From: Cylindrospermum sp. NIES-4074
Lineage (GTDB): Bacteria > Cyanobacteriota > Cyanobacteriia > Cyanobacteriales > Nostocaceae
Reading direction: 5' to 3'
Assembly (NCBI GenBank): GCA_003994795.1
Contig: AP018269.1
Span: 186,001 to 250,000 of the forward strand
Length of the DNA: 64,000 bases
Positions 9,026 through 18,390 of the stretch are shown here, in pieces; the stretch's first letter is position 1, and each line of letters starts with the position of its first letter. Below the pieces are notes generated by a model. The model made no database searches. It was given only the letters and a program-made list of their open reading frames with translations, and was not told the origin of the DNA. Made by a program: the position numbers and the translations under genes.

Positions 9026-10429
9026 TCAAACCAAATGATTAAAAACCATTTTCAGTAATTCAGCACGCTCAAAGGGTTTAGTTAAATACCCTGATGCCCC
9101 TACTAATCTGGCTTTTACCTTATCTAAAATCCCCTTATTACTTGTAACAAAGATGATGGGAGTTGATTTAAACATTGAGTTATTGCGGATAATTCGACAC
9201 AACTCATAACCATCAATTCCTACCATATTCAGATCCAGTAAAATCAAGTCTGGTTTGTGCCTAATAATCGACATTACTGCTTTTAGTGGCTCATTGATAG
9301 TTACCACAGAAAAACTCTCGTCTTCTAAGAATCTGCTAATTTCCTTAAGAATTGTCGGGCTATCATCGACAGAAATGATTTTATAGAGCTTTTTGGCGGT
9401 TATCGTAGCAGTAGTTACTTTTTGTGGTGCAGTTTCTATGTTATTTGGTATTGTTAACTGCTGAAAGTCTTCTGTTGGCAGAGCATAAATCTCTGGGAAT
9501 TGCTGTTTAACAGCTACATTCTCTTCAGAAATATTTGGGTGTTCTGTTGGCGTCGTGGTATTTGGTGCTACCCTTGTATCATTTAATTTTCTATTAAATA
9601 AGTCTGTGATATCTTTAGGAGGCTGTGATAACTCTTCAAATGTTTTAGGTAATTTATCAAAGGGGGGGTCTGGTTCATGCAATATAATCGACCCTTGAAC
9701 GATATGCGGGTATAAAGTTCGAGCCAGTTGCACTTCATCCTGATTGATAATTACAGCCAGATGACGTAGGCTAAAACCCTTCATCCAATTGGTTAAATTT
9801 TGCTGTAGTTCTGGTAAATTTTCGCCATAGAATTTGCTGCTAACCAATAAATATGGACGCTGATAGGGAGAAGAAATTTGGGGTGCAAAAGACTGCCAAC
9901 TATTTAATCGTGCTTGGCAGCGTTCCATGATTTTTTCTCCATCCAGCTTGCAAATTCTGGGTATTCCGTGCAGTGGTGTTGTTAATTCATAAGTGCCTTG
10001 TTTAATTAGTAGAAATGATTCAATTACTTCTTTAGCTAATTCTTGAATTAACACTGCTGCTTGTGTATAATCTAAATGTTTTTGACTGACAAGCCAGTAA
10101 ATAGCTTGATACTCAGGCGGTTGGTTCTGCAAACCACTGCTATGTTCATTTAACTGAGTTTGTAAGTCAGGTTCAAACATCAGACGTAATTGTACACGAG
10201 TTTCACTACTCAGTAGGGGAATTTGTTGACTCAGACGACGCAAATGACGTTCTAGTCGATCAAATGGTTCTACGGAATGGGTTGCGTAGGTAATTTTGCC
10301 TTGCTCTATATATATTGACCAAGAAACAGAGTTGCTAAATGCTTGTAAACAAATAATGTCAGCAGAATTAGTTAATTGTCTTAACAAGCTCTGAGGAGAT
10401 AATTGAGTGAATGTGCCAGTATTATTCAT
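9026..10429 (-). CDS. PatA-like response regulator (PATAN + receiver domain)
   Basis: A 467-residue regulator with the PatA architecture. The N-terminal PATAN-type domain (about 1-110) contains WSIYIEQGKITYATHS and FDRLERHLRRLSQQ. A helical middle region (about 110-260) and a Ser/Thr/Pro-rich linker (about 270-340) follow. The C-terminal receiver domain (about 348-467) shows YKIISVDDSP (acidic pair), LILLDLNM (phospho-acceptor Asp), PIIFVTS (Thr/Ser switch) and GYLTKPF (Lys). There is no DNA-binding domain, so it probably acts through protein contacts. PatA itself controls heterocyst positioning in Anabaena, and many paralogues govern phototaxis or other outputs. It is divergent from the vWA/PP2C/kinase genes across about 580 bases. 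It is probably not the patA orthologue itself. Confidence 0.85.
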   Translation of the reverse strand: MNNTGTFTQLSPQSLLRQLTNSADIICLQAFSNSVSWSIYIEQGKITYATHSVEPFDRLERHLRRLSQQIPLLSSETRVQLRLMFEPDLQTQLNEHSSGLQNQPPEYQAIYWLVSQKHLDYTQAAVLIQELAKEVIESFLLIKQGTYELTTPLHGIPRICKLDGEKIMERCQARLNSWQSFAPQISSPYQRPYLLVSSKFYGENLPELQQNLTNWMKGFSLRHLAVIINQDEVQLARTLYPHIVQGSIILHEPDPPFDKLPKTFEELSQPPKDITDLFNRKLNDTRVAPNTTTPTEHPNISEENVAVKQQFPEIYALPTEDFQQLTIPNNIETAPQKVTTATITAKKLYKIISVDDSPTILKEISRFLEDESFSVVTINEPLKAVMSIIRHKPDLILLDLNMVGIDGYELCRIIRNNSMFKSTPIIFVTSNKGILDKVKARLVGASGYLTKPFERAELLKMVFNHLV

Positions 10430-11009
10430 ATTTTGGAGTTTTCCGGGAAATCAAATCGAATCTCTGTAAACGTGAAATAATAGCTAAGAGGGAGTTTTAT
10501 ATTTTTAACATTTTTCTCTGGAAAAAGAATTTATTTGCAACTATGTAGATTTTACAAGCTATAAAGATTACTTCATGGCTGTTAAGTTACTTATAGCACT
10601 CACTAATCAAATCTGGTATTTTCCAGGTATTTTTGATTTGTAGTTCCCATAGTTACAGGGGTATATTTTGCAGACTGATGAGGTTAAAGATGATGAATAG
10701 ATTTTATATAGCCGATTTTTCTACATGAGATCTTTAAAAATAAATCTTAGCAAATGGATATATTTATTATATTGGGGGTTGGTTCCATATATATATTTCT
10801 AGATACACTAGAAATGGTCATCCTAGCCCCTGATAAATTCCTTTTTACTAAACCATGTGCTGAACAAGATTTTCATAAGACAGGTAGAGAATTTGGTGAT
10901 AAATAATCTATTTAATAAAGATTAAACCGTCTGCCACCAAAAACCATACTTGTAGTTGTGCTAGCGTCGGAAACCAACTATATACTTTGAGAAAAAGGGA
11001 ATTCAAGCT
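10430..11009. promoter_or_regulatory. Divergent intergenic region between PatA-like gene and vWA triad
   Basis: Some 580 AT-rich bases separate two divergent transcription units, so both promoters should lie here. There is no open frame of interest. A short GTAATC-like or NtcA box (GTA-N8-TAC) was looked for and not found. AAGGGA at about 10995-11000 is a good ribosome-binding site 9 bases before the TTG start of the vWA gene. Confidence 0.45.
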
Positions 11010-11711
11010 TTGGACTATAACATAACACAAAACGTTATGCTTGATACATTAAAACTTGATGAAGTCGTAGAGTTTGCAGAAAATCCGGAACCACGTTGTC
11101 CTTGTGTGCTATTACTGGATACATCTGGTTCAATGCAAGGCGATCGCATCGAAGCATTAAATCAGGGCTTGCTGAGTCTGAAGGATGAACTAGTCAAAAA
11201 TTCCTTGGCAGCAAGACGGGTAGAGGTTGCTATCGTTACTTTTGATAGTAATGTCAATGTAGCGCAAGACTTTGTAACTGCCGATCAATTCAATCCCCCC
11301 ATCCTCACAGCACAGGGACTGACCACAATGGGTGCGGGAATTCATAAAGCATTGGACATCATTCAAGAGCGCAAAACTCAGTATCGCACTAATGGCATTG
11401 CTTACTATCGCCCTTGGGTATTTATGATTACCGATGGCGAACCACAAGGCGAACTAGATCATGTCATAGAGCAAGCTTCCCAGCGTCTACAAGGAGACGA
11501 AGCAAATAAGCGTGTTGCCTTCTTTACAGTTGGTGTAGAAAATGCCAATATGACCCGCTTAAATGAAATAACTGTACGGACTCCGCTCAAACTCAAAGGA
11601 CTAAACTTTATCGAAATGTTTGTCTGGTTATCAGCAAGTATGTCAGCTGTTTCCCATTCCCAGGTAGACGAACAAGTAGCGCTACCACCCATTGGCTGGG
11701 GGTCTGTTTAA
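11010..11711 (+). CDS. TerY-type von Willebrand factor A domain protein
   Basis: A 233-residue protein made almost entirely of one vWA domain. The metal-ion-dependent adhesion site is complete: DTSGSM (residues about 37-42), the Thr in LTTMGAGIH, and the Asp in MITDGEPQ. This type of stand-alone vWA followed by a PP2C phosphatase and a kinase is the TerY-P triad known from bacterial genomes, linked to tellurite/stress-type phosphosignalling. It probably binds a divalent metal and scaffolds partners in the cytoplasm. The TTG start is chosen because AAGGGA lies 9 bases upstream; an ATG at 11037 is the alternative. It is followed by the PP2C gene after 47 bases. Confidence 0.88.
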   Translation: MDYNITQNVMLDTLKLDEVVEFAENPEPRCPCVLLLDTSGSMQGDRIEALNQGLLSLKDELVKNSLAARRVEVAIVTFDSNVNVAQDFVTADQFNPPILTAQGLTTMGAGIHKALDIIQERKTQYRTNGIAYYRPWVFMITDGEPQGELDHVIEQASQRLQGDEANKRVAFFTVGVENANMTRLNEITVRTPLKLKGLNFIEMFVWLSASMSAVSHSQVDEQVALPPIGWGSV

Positions 11712-11758
11712 TCAAAATCACAGCTTGATATTCACAGCTAGCTGTTGGCAAAAAATCT

Positions 11759-12538
11759 ATGAACACATCAAAACCGATTCCTCAATGGCGCATAGTAGCC
11801 GCCTCTGTATGTGGTACGAGCCACTTAAAAAACAAGCAATTGTGTCAGGACGCTCATCACTGGCAGATATTGCCTAATAATGTATTGGTAGTGGCGGCAG
11901 CAGATGGTGCAGGTTCCGCAAGTCAGGGGAAAGTCGGAGCGATGGTTGCTGTGGAAACAGCCATAGAATATATTTCCATCCAAAAAGTCACTCGATACAC
12001 CCTTGCGGATGATGCTCTCTTACGTGAGCTTTTGACTGAGGCCTTGTTAGCGGCTAAAAAAGCCGTGGAAGATGAAGCTGCTAACCGTAACCATCAGCCT
12101 CATGATTTAGCAACCACCTTAATTATTATGGTTGCCACACCAGAAATAGTGGCTGTGGCACAAATAGGTGATGGTTTAGCTGTAGCCAAAAATAGTATGG
12201 GCAACCTCTTGGCGCTTACCATACCTAACAACGGTGAATACATCAACGAAACCACTTTTCTAACAACACAAAACGCTTTACATACAGCGCAGATGAGAAT
12301 CTGGCGTGAAGACATAGTTAATATTGGCGTCCTCACCGATGGACTGCAAATGCTGGCTTTGAATATGGGTGTTGGCGAACCTCACAAACCATTCTTTTTT
12401 CCTCTGTTTGAGTTTGTAGCAAATGCTGAAGATAAGACAATGGCAAAGGAGCAGTTGGTGGGGTTTTTAAGCTCTGAGCGGATTACACAACGCACTGATG
12501 ATGACTTAACCCTCGTCCTAGCTGCATTCAGCAACTAA
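11759..12538 (+). CDS. PP2C-family serine/threonine phosphatase
   Basis: A 259-residue protein of the PPM/PP2C superfamily (compact PPM_2 type). Metal-binding motifs are visible: VVAAADGAGSASQGKVGA (about residues 42-59, DGxGS core), AQIGDGLAV (about 133-141), LTDGLQML and the terminal DDDLTLVLAAF. It should dephosphorylate Ser/Thr residues using Mn/Mg. The gene lies between the vWA and kinase genes with short gaps on both sides (47 and 60 bases), so it is very probably in one operon. It likely opposes the kinase. The length is normal for the stand-alone PP2C of TerY-P triads. Confidence 0.88.
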   Translation: MNTSKPIPQWRIVAASVCGTSHLKNKQLCQDAHHWQILPNNVLVVAAADGAGSASQGKVGAMVAVETAIEYISIQKVTRYTLADDALLRELLTEALLAAKKAVEDEAANRNHQPHDLATTLIIMVATPEIVAVAQIGDGLAVAKNSMGNLLALTIPNNGEYINETTFLTTQNALHTAQMRIWREDIVNIGVLTDGLQMLALNMGVGEPHKPFFFPLFEFVANAEDKTMAKEQLVGFLSSERITQRTDDDLTLVLAAFSN

Positions 12539-12598
12539 GGAGCCGGGTCAGTGCGATTTTTGGCATTTTAAATCATCTCTCTTAACCGTAATTCTCCC

Positions 12599-14764
12599 AT
12601 GCAGGTACTACGTTGTCTTCCCCAGCAAGAAATTCTCAACCTCTCCGTCAGCTTGGGGCGTGGCGGTGAAGCTTGTGTTTATGCAGTGCCATCTGATGAC
12701 AATTTGGTGGCAAAGATTTATCACAAGCCTACTGTTACTCATGCTCACAAACTCCAGGCGATGGTTACTAACCCGCCAGAAAACCCTACAGCTAGTTTGG
12801 GGCATATTTCCATTGCTTGGCCGCAGGATTTGTTGCAAGCAGCGGATGGCAGCGGCAGTATCATCGGCTTTTTAATGCCGCGCATTCGGGGGATGCGGCC
12901 GATTATCGACTTTTACAATCCGAGAACTCGCCGAGAACATTGCCCTTTATTCAATTATCAGTATTTGCTGCGTACTGCTCGCAATCTAGCTGCGGCTTTT
13001 GGTGCTTTACACGCTAGCCGATATTGCATTGGTGATGTGAATGAGTCAAATATTCTTGTCAGTGACACGGCATTAGTGACATTGGTAGACACGGACTCAT
13101 TTCAAGTGCGTGACCCAGAGCAGAATATCATTTATCGCTGCTCGGTTGGCAAGCCGGAGTTTACTCCACCAGAACTACAAAATAAAACATTTGCTCAGTA
13201 CGATCGCGAAAATTCCCACGATTTATTTGGGTTGGCTGTGCTGATCTTCCAATTATTAATGGAAGGCACACACCCATTTTCTGGGATTTTTCAAGGTGTT
13301 CTAGAACCACCCCCCTACGAAGCCCGGATTATTGCCGGTCATTTCACCTACAGTTATAAGCGGCAAGTACCCTACCTGCCGACTCCCATTGCACCCCCTT
13401 GGGAAATTCTTCATCCCAGCTTACAAGAATTGTTTGTGCGTTGTTTTGAAGATGGTCACTACAACCCCCAACTGCGTCCTAGCGCTCAAACTTGGCTGTC
13501 AGCATTAACTGAAGCTGAAGATACTCTAGTCACCTGCGCGGTAAATCCCCAACATCACTACAACAATCACCTCAACAAATGTCCGTGGTGTGAACGTGCT
13601 TTGCAATTAGGTGGACGTGACCCTTTCCCATCACCTGAAGCCATTAAATCTAAAATACATCTTCAACCGCGTCGGGTCTCCCAGAAAAGACAACCGCGAA
13701 AACGCCATCACCAAAATCCTGGCCCAGTTCATACTGGACAACCAGGATTCATCCCCAGTTTTTCTGCTCCTCAATCTCCCAAAAAGTCAAAGTTTTACCC
13801 GGTGCTATTCGGTTTACTAGGCTTTGGGTTATTGGGATATTTGGACGTAATGGTAAAATTTACGCGCCCGTTTGTGTCCCAAAATCCTTATACGCAACAA
13901 TCGTTGATGTCTCGTCAGGAAAATAATAATCCTCAAAATCTCTCCTTTGCCGATTACTATCAGCAGGGCGATGTTGCATACAAAGAAAGAGATTATGAGC
14001 GAGCCATTGACAATTTCGGCAGAGCTATCCAACAAGACCCCACACACGCTAAAACTTATGTAAATCGGGGCAATGCTCGTTACAACCTGAAAGATTATGA
14101 AGGCGCATTAGCTGATTATAATCAAGCTCTACGCATAAATCCTCGTGAAGTGAAGGCTTTTGTCAACCGGGGTAATGCCTACTATATGCTTGCTGACTAC
14201 AGTAGCGACCCAGACAAAGAGTACAAAATGGCGATCGCTGATTTTAATGCTGCCCTCAATCTCAATCATAATGAAGCTGAAGCTTATATTAGACGGGGTA
14301 TTGTCCGCTCACAAGTTGCGAAATATAAAAATGACTCACAACAAGAATACAAACAAGCAATTGCGGACTTTAATCAGGCTCTAAAACTCAATTCATCCAA
14401 AGCAGAAGCTTACTTTCAACGGGGTAATGTCCGTTATCAAATTGCTCAATATAGCAGCAATTATGCTCAAGAATATGGGTTAGCAATTGCGGACTTTAAC
14501 GAGGCATTAAGTATCAATCCAAAACTAGCAAAAGTCTATCTCAAGCGAGGAATGGTTCACTACGAACTTGCACAGTATGGCGAGACTAAATCTAGCCAAA
14601 GCCAAGTGCAAGCAATTGAAGATTTACAAACAGCTGCCAAAATTTCCCTTGAGCAAGAGGATATGGATAATTATCAACAAGCTCTGAGCAATATCTGTGT
14701 GGTTGTTGAAAACAAATGTGACACTTTATTCCAAAGTTCAAACATCTTGAGGCAAAGCAATTAA
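12599..14764 (+). CDS. Ser/Thr kinase-like protein with zinc-ribbon, TM segment and TPR repeats
   Basis: A 721-residue multidomain protein. An N-terminal kinase domain (about 1-310) has a glycine loop (LGRGGEACVYAV), a lysine (VAKIYH), a degenerate catalytic loop (IGDVNESNILV) and DTD in place of DFG, then GKPEFTPPE. A short Cys/His segment follows (CPWCER after CAVNPQHHY, about 325-348) and could be a small zinc ribbon. After a basic linker comes one membrane helix (PVLFGLLGFGLLGYL, about 405-420), then at least five tetratricopeptide repeats (about 450-690; AIADFNQAL..N motifs). It should be membrane-anchored, signalling with the PP2C and vWA proteins encoded just upstream. The altered HRD motif means activity is not certain. 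Confidence 0.87.
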   Translation: MQVLRCLPQQEILNLSVSLGRGGEACVYAVPSDDNLVAKIYHKPTVTHAHKLQAMVTNPPENPTASLGHISIAWPQDLLQAADGSGSIIGFLMPRIRGMRPIIDFYNPRTRREHCPLFNYQYLLRTARNLAAAFGALHASRYCIGDVNESNILVSDTALVTLVDTDSFQVRDPEQNIIYRCSVGKPEFTPPELQNKTFAQYDRENSHDLFGLAVLIFQLLMEGTHPFSGIFQGVLEPPPYEARIIAGHFTYSYKRQVPYLPTPIAPPWEILHPSLQELFVRCFEDGHYNPQLRPSAQTWLSALTEAEDTLVTCAVNPQHHYNNHLNKCPWCERALQLGGRDPFPSPEAIKSKIHLQPRRVSQKRQPRKRHHQNPGPVHTGQPGFIPSFSAPQSPKKSKFYPVLFGLLGFGLLGYLDVMVKFTRPFVSQNPYTQQSLMSRQENNNPQNLSFADYYQQGDVAYKERDYERAIDNFGRAIQQDPTHAKTYVNRGNARYNLKDYEGALADYNQALRINPREVKAFVNRGNAYYMLADYSSDPDKEYKMAIADFNAALNLNHNEAEAYIRRGIVRSQVAKYKNDSQQEYKQAIADFNQALKLNSSKAEAYFQRGNVRYQIAQYSSNYAQEYGLAIADFNEALSINPKLAKVYLKRGMVHYELAQYGETKSSQSQVQAIEDLQTAAKISLEQEDMDNYQQALSNICVVVENKCDTLFQSSNILRQSN

Positions 14765-15626
14765 TAACTGGCAAAAGGCTATCTTCAGCAGGAGTTTAAT
14801 TTTAAAATCCGCCTTTGCGTAGCGTCTCGTGGAGCAGCGACGCTAGTATGCCAATTTGCTTGGTTTACTAGCAAAATCATCAACTTATTTTGGCAGGGAT
14901 TAATTTTCTGTGCAAATTCTGATTGCTTATATTTGCTTGGCAAATATTTTATGACCATTAAAAACTTCTATCTTTAGCAATTTAGTATCAAAACAATACA
15001 GTTTATACAAGCACTCTTTACATCCCTTGTGGTCTGGGAAAAGGGTCAGTGGTGAATTTGAACCTTTCTCCCTTAACCGAACTTTATTGGATATAAAACT
15101 CTTCTTTGCATGAGACAAAAATCATTTATGCAACAAGTCCACTCATCATTACAAAGCAACTAAATTTATTTATGGAGATTATTAATTCTTAATTCGGAGC
15201 GTACTCTTGCGGAGCAGCAAACCACGCGCAGCATCTTGTAGAAAAGCGCCTTTGCCTCTTCCTAACTAGCAACTTACGTTAATACAAAGTATATAAATAT
15301 CATAACTGGCGTCTTTTTGCTTCTCATTAAGGAGAAATCAACCCTTTGGAGGTTGGCAGAAGCTGACGCTAGTTATTCGTGTTTATTTATTTTTATTGGT
15401 TTCAGTAATATCATCTAAGGATTTATAGATATTCATAAAGCTTTCACATATAAAATATCTTTATTTACCTTTCCTTTATGTTTTAGAGCCAAATTATAGT
15501 TAAATTTATTTTAGATTCCTTGCAGAGAAAAATAAATGGAAGTTCAATTTTTCTCTAATCCAGTGCATTCTCTTCATCCCGATTAATTGAAATAATAGTA
15601 GACCTACAAATCTCCGAGGTAATAGC
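14765..15626. other. Intergenic region upstream of the polysaccharide island
   Basis: About 860 AT-rich bases without a convincing gene. It carries small dispersed repeats: GCGTAGCGTCTCGTGGAGCA at about 14817 and a related GCGGAGCAG..CGCGCAGCATCTTGTAGA block at about 15210-15245. No terminator with a clean U-tract was found after the kinase gene. The promoter of the island presumably lies in the final 300 bases, which are very AT-rich. No NtcA-type GTA-N8-TAC site was seen. Confidence 0.45.
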
Positions 15627-16400
15627 ATGAAAGCGGTGATTTTGGCTGGAGGGCTTGGTACACGCCTCAGTGAAGAAACCAGTATCAGACCCAAGCCGAT
15701 GGTTGAGATTGGTGGTAAGCCAATTCTCTGGCACATAATGAAGATTTACTCCTCCCACGGCATTAATGATTTCATCATCTGTTGCGGTTACAAGGGTTAC
15801 ATAATTAAGGAGTATTTTGATAACTACTTCTTACATATGTCAGATATCACCTTTGATATGCGGTTTAACCAGATGAATGTACATTCTGGATATGCTGAAC
15901 CTTGGCGGATCACCTTAATAAATACAGGTGATAATACAATGACTGGTGGACGCTTAAAGCGAGTTAGAGAGCATATTGGTAATGATACTTTTTGCTTCAC
16001 CTATGGCGATGGTGTCAGCAATGTTAATATCACGGAGCTAATTAACTTTCATAAAGAACAAAAGACTTTAGCAACACTCACAGCAGTTCAACCAGCAGGA
16101 CGCTTTGGTGCAATATCTTTAGGACAAGAACAAACTAAAATTCATAGCTTTCGGGAAAAGCCTGAAGGTGATGGTGCTTGGATTAATGGTGGTTATTTTG
16201 TTCTAGAACCAGATGTAATTGACTTGATTGCTGATGACTCTACGGTTTGGGAAAAAGAGCCATTAGAAAAGCTCGCTGATATGGAACAGCTCTCTGCTTT
16301 TAAACATCAAGGTTTTTGGCAACCAATGGATACTTTGCGGGATAAAAACTACCTGGAAGACCTATGGCAGAGTGATAAAGCTCCTTGGAAGAAATGGTAG
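15627..16400 (+). CDS. rfbF: Glucose-1-phosphate cytidylyltransferase
   Basis: A 257-residue enzyme of the expected length that makes CDP-glucose from CTP and glucose-1-phosphate. The start [18 protein letters not shown] is the family nucleotide-binding loop. [18 protein letters not shown] and [12 protein letters not shown] are conserved blocks, and [18 protein letters not shown] is diagnostic for the RfbF branch. It is the first gene of the polysaccharide island. In Anabaena PCC 7120 the heterocyst envelope polysaccharide island also begins with this gene, as I recall (alr2825). CDP-glucose is the entry to CDP-deoxy and branched sugars. Confidence 0.95.
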   Translation: MKAVILAGGLGTRLSEETSIRPKPMVEIGGKPILWHIMKIYSSHGINDFIICCGYKGYIIKEYFDNYFLHMSDITFDMRFNQMNVHSGYAEPWRITLINTGDNTMTGGRLKRVREHIGNDTFCFTYGDGVSNVNITELINFHKEQKTLATLTAVQPAGRFGAISLGQEQTKIHSFREKPEGDGAWINGGYFVLEPDVIDLIADDSTVWEKEPLEKLADMEQLSAFKHQGFWQPMDTLRDKNYLEDLWQSDKAPWKKW

Positions 16401-16460
16401 TTAGTAGAATTTAACTACAAAATATAATCATTTACTGTAAATTCAGTGGCAATAATACCA

Positions 16461-17672
16461 ATGCATGATTTTGCGATTATCGGTGGGGGAATAGTCGGGC
16501 TGTCTACAGCGATGGCCTTGGGCAAACGCTATCCAAATGCACGTATCTTAGTCCTAGAGAAAGAAAGCCAATGGGCATTTCACCAAACTGGCAATAACAG
16601 TGGTGTAATTCACTCTGGGATTTACTACAAACCAGGGAGTTTTAAAGCTAAATTTTGCCGCGATGGTAGTCGCTCAATGGTAGAATTTTGCCAAGAACAT
16701 GGGATTGAGCATGAAGTTTGCGGTAAGGTAATTGTTGCCACTGAAGAACAAGAGCTACCACGCTTAGAAAGTATCTACCAACGAGGCTTAAATAATGCCA
16801 TAGAAGTGCAGAGAATTAGCCCTGAAGAAGTCAAAGAAATTGAACCCCATGTTCAATGTGTGGGTGGCATCCGGGTATTCTCTACAGGCATTGTTAATTA
16901 CAAACAAGTTTGTCTGAAATACGCTGAGTTAATTGCAAAGCAGGGGGGAGATTTGCATCTGAATACAAAGGTGCTGAAAATCTCTCCAAGTGGTAAAAAT
17001 CAGGTATTGGAAACCAACAAGGGTAGTTTTGAAACGCGCTTTGTGATTAATTGTGCAGGATTGCATAGCGATCGCATCGCCAAGTTAGCACAATTCGCTC
17101 CCCAAGCCAAAATTGTGCCATTTCGGGGTGAATATTACGAACTCATCCCAGAAAAACGCCATCTCGTCAAAACTCTCATTTATCCAGTTCCCAACCCAGA
17201 TTTTCCCTTCCTGGGTGTCCACTTTACCCGCATGATTGATTCCAGTGTCCACGCAGGGCCAAATGCAGTTCTCAGTTTTAAACGTGAAGGTTATAAGAAG
17301 ACCGACTTTGACCTACGGGATTTTACTGAGGTAATCACTTTTCCTGGTTTCTGGAAACTAGCAGCCAAACACGCTGATGAAGGCATTCAGGAAATCATCC
17401 GTTCCTTTAATAAAGCCGCCTTTGTCAGAAGTTTGCAAAAACTCATTCCCGAAGTCCAAGCAAAAGATTTAATTCCCACCCATGCAGGAGTTCGTGCTCA
17501 AGCATTGATGAGTAATGGCTCCCTTGTAGACGACTTTTTGATCGTCCAAGGACAAAACTCGATCCATGTTTGCAATGCTCCTTCCCCTGCTGCCACCTCT
17601 TCTCTAGAAATTGGCAAAGCAGTTGTCAACCAAATACCCAAACAGGCGCATTTACACAGTTTAGTGACTTAA
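16461..17672 (+). CDS. lhgO: L-2-hydroxyglutarate oxidase-like FAD oxidoreductase
   Basis: A protein of about 403 residues of the DAO/LhgO family. The FAD-binding Rossmann motif is at the very start (FAIIGGGIVGLSTAMALG), followed by LVLEKE. Further blocks are TGNNSGVIHSGIYY, CGKVIVATE, FVINCAGLHSDRIAKLA and VPFRGEYYEL, and the C-terminal THAGVRAQAL and NAPSPAATSSL. This set matches L-2-hydroxyglutarate oxidases, which oxidise L-2-hydroxyglutarate to 2-oxoglutarate. A role in polysaccharide formation is not obvious; a related 2-hydroxy acid or sugar acid may be the substrate. The ATG at 16461 is preferred over a GTG at 16446 because homologues start just before FAIIGGG. Confidence 0.88.
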   Translation: MHDFAIIGGGIVGLSTAMALGKRYPNARILVLEKESQWAFHQTGNNSGVIHSGIYYKPGSFKAKFCRDGSRSMVEFCQEHGIEHEVCGKVIVATEEQELPRLESIYQRGLNNAIEVQRISPEEVKEIEPHVQCVGGIRVFSTGIVNYKQVCLKYAELIAKQGGDLHLNTKVLKISPSGKNQVLETNKGSFETRFVINCAGLHSDRIAKLAQFAPQAKIVPFRGEYYELIPEKRHLVKTLIYPVPNPDFPFLGVHFTRMIDSSVHAGPNAVLSFKREGYKKTDFDLRDFTEVITFPGFWKLAAKHADEGIQEIIRSFNKAAFVRSLQKLIPEVQAKDLIPTHAGVRAQALMSNGSLVDDFLIVQGQNSIHVCNAPSPAATSSLEIGKAVVNQIPKQAHLHSLVT

Positions 17673-17705
17673 TAGCCACCTTGCTTGTAATTATTGGGTA
17701 GATGT

Positions 17706-18362
17706 ATGAATGGTATAGCTAGCGAGTGGAGTTGGGTTCAGGCGATCGCCACTGCAAAATCTACGCAGACACGCCTACAAGAAACTTTACTCACTACCCT
17801 GTTAGGCAATCTACCCACAGTAGCTTTCGGAAACCACTTGCGAAAGCTACTATATCCTCAGATTTTTCCTCACTTCGGCAAAGCAGTCTGTATCGAAACT
17901 GATGTGAAATTTTACGGTGCTGCTGGTATTGAAATTGGAGATAGAGTAAAAATTTCCAGTGGAGTTCGTCTCAATACCCTTGGTGCAAAGCATAATCGCA
18001 TTTCTCTCGCCTCTGGAGTAACTTTAGAACGTGGTGTTGATCTAGGCACACTCCAAAATTCTGCTATCGAAATTGGTGAAAGCACATACATCGGTTTATA
18101 TACCTGCATTACTGGTTACGGTAACATCAAAATTGGCAAAAATTGTCTAATTGCAGCCCATTGCGGCATATATGGGAACGAACATATTTTTGCCGACCGA
18201 TCGCAAACAATTGCCGATCAAGGAGTAACAGTCATAGATGGCGTCACTATTGGTCAGGGAAGCGTAATTGGTGCAGGTTCAGTTGTCAATAGAAATATTC
18301 TGCCTTACTCAGTTGCAGTTGGTGTACCTGCCAGAGTAATTTCTCAGCGCCAAGTAATTTAA
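17706..18362 (+). CDS. Left-handed beta-helix acyltransferase
   Basis: A protein of about 218 residues with hexapeptide repeats of the LbH (DapH/WbbJ, xenobiotic/maltose acetyltransferase) fold. After a helical N-terminal part (about 1-65) come imperfect IEIGDRVKI, VTLERGVDLG, IEIGESTYIG, IKIGKNCLI and VTIGQGSVIGAGSVV turns, with the terminal VGVPARVI loop. These enzymes transfer an acyl group from acyl-CoA to a sugar or amino sugar. In this cluster it probably O- or N-acylates a polysaccharide residue or its nucleotide-sugar precursor. A TTG at 17694 is an alternative start. The gene follows the oxidoreductase by about 30 bases. Confidence 0.85.
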   Translation: MNGIASEWSWVQAIATAKSTQTRLQETLLTTLLGNLPTVAFGNHLRKLLYPQIFPHFGKAVCIETDVKFYGAAGIEIGDRVKISSGVRLNTLGAKHNRISLASGVTLERGVDLGTLQNSAIEIGESTYIGLYTCITGYGNIKIGKNCLIAAHCGIYGNEHIFADRSQTIADQGVTVIDGVTIGQGSVIGAGSVVNRNILPYSVAVGVPARVISQRQVI

Positions 18363-18390
18363 CTAACCACAAAAGAAGGATTTGACAATA

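Noticed and set aside
10430-11009. NtcA binding site
   Set aside because: No GTA-N8-TAC sequence was found by eye here or before the polysaccharide island; a systematic scan was not possible.
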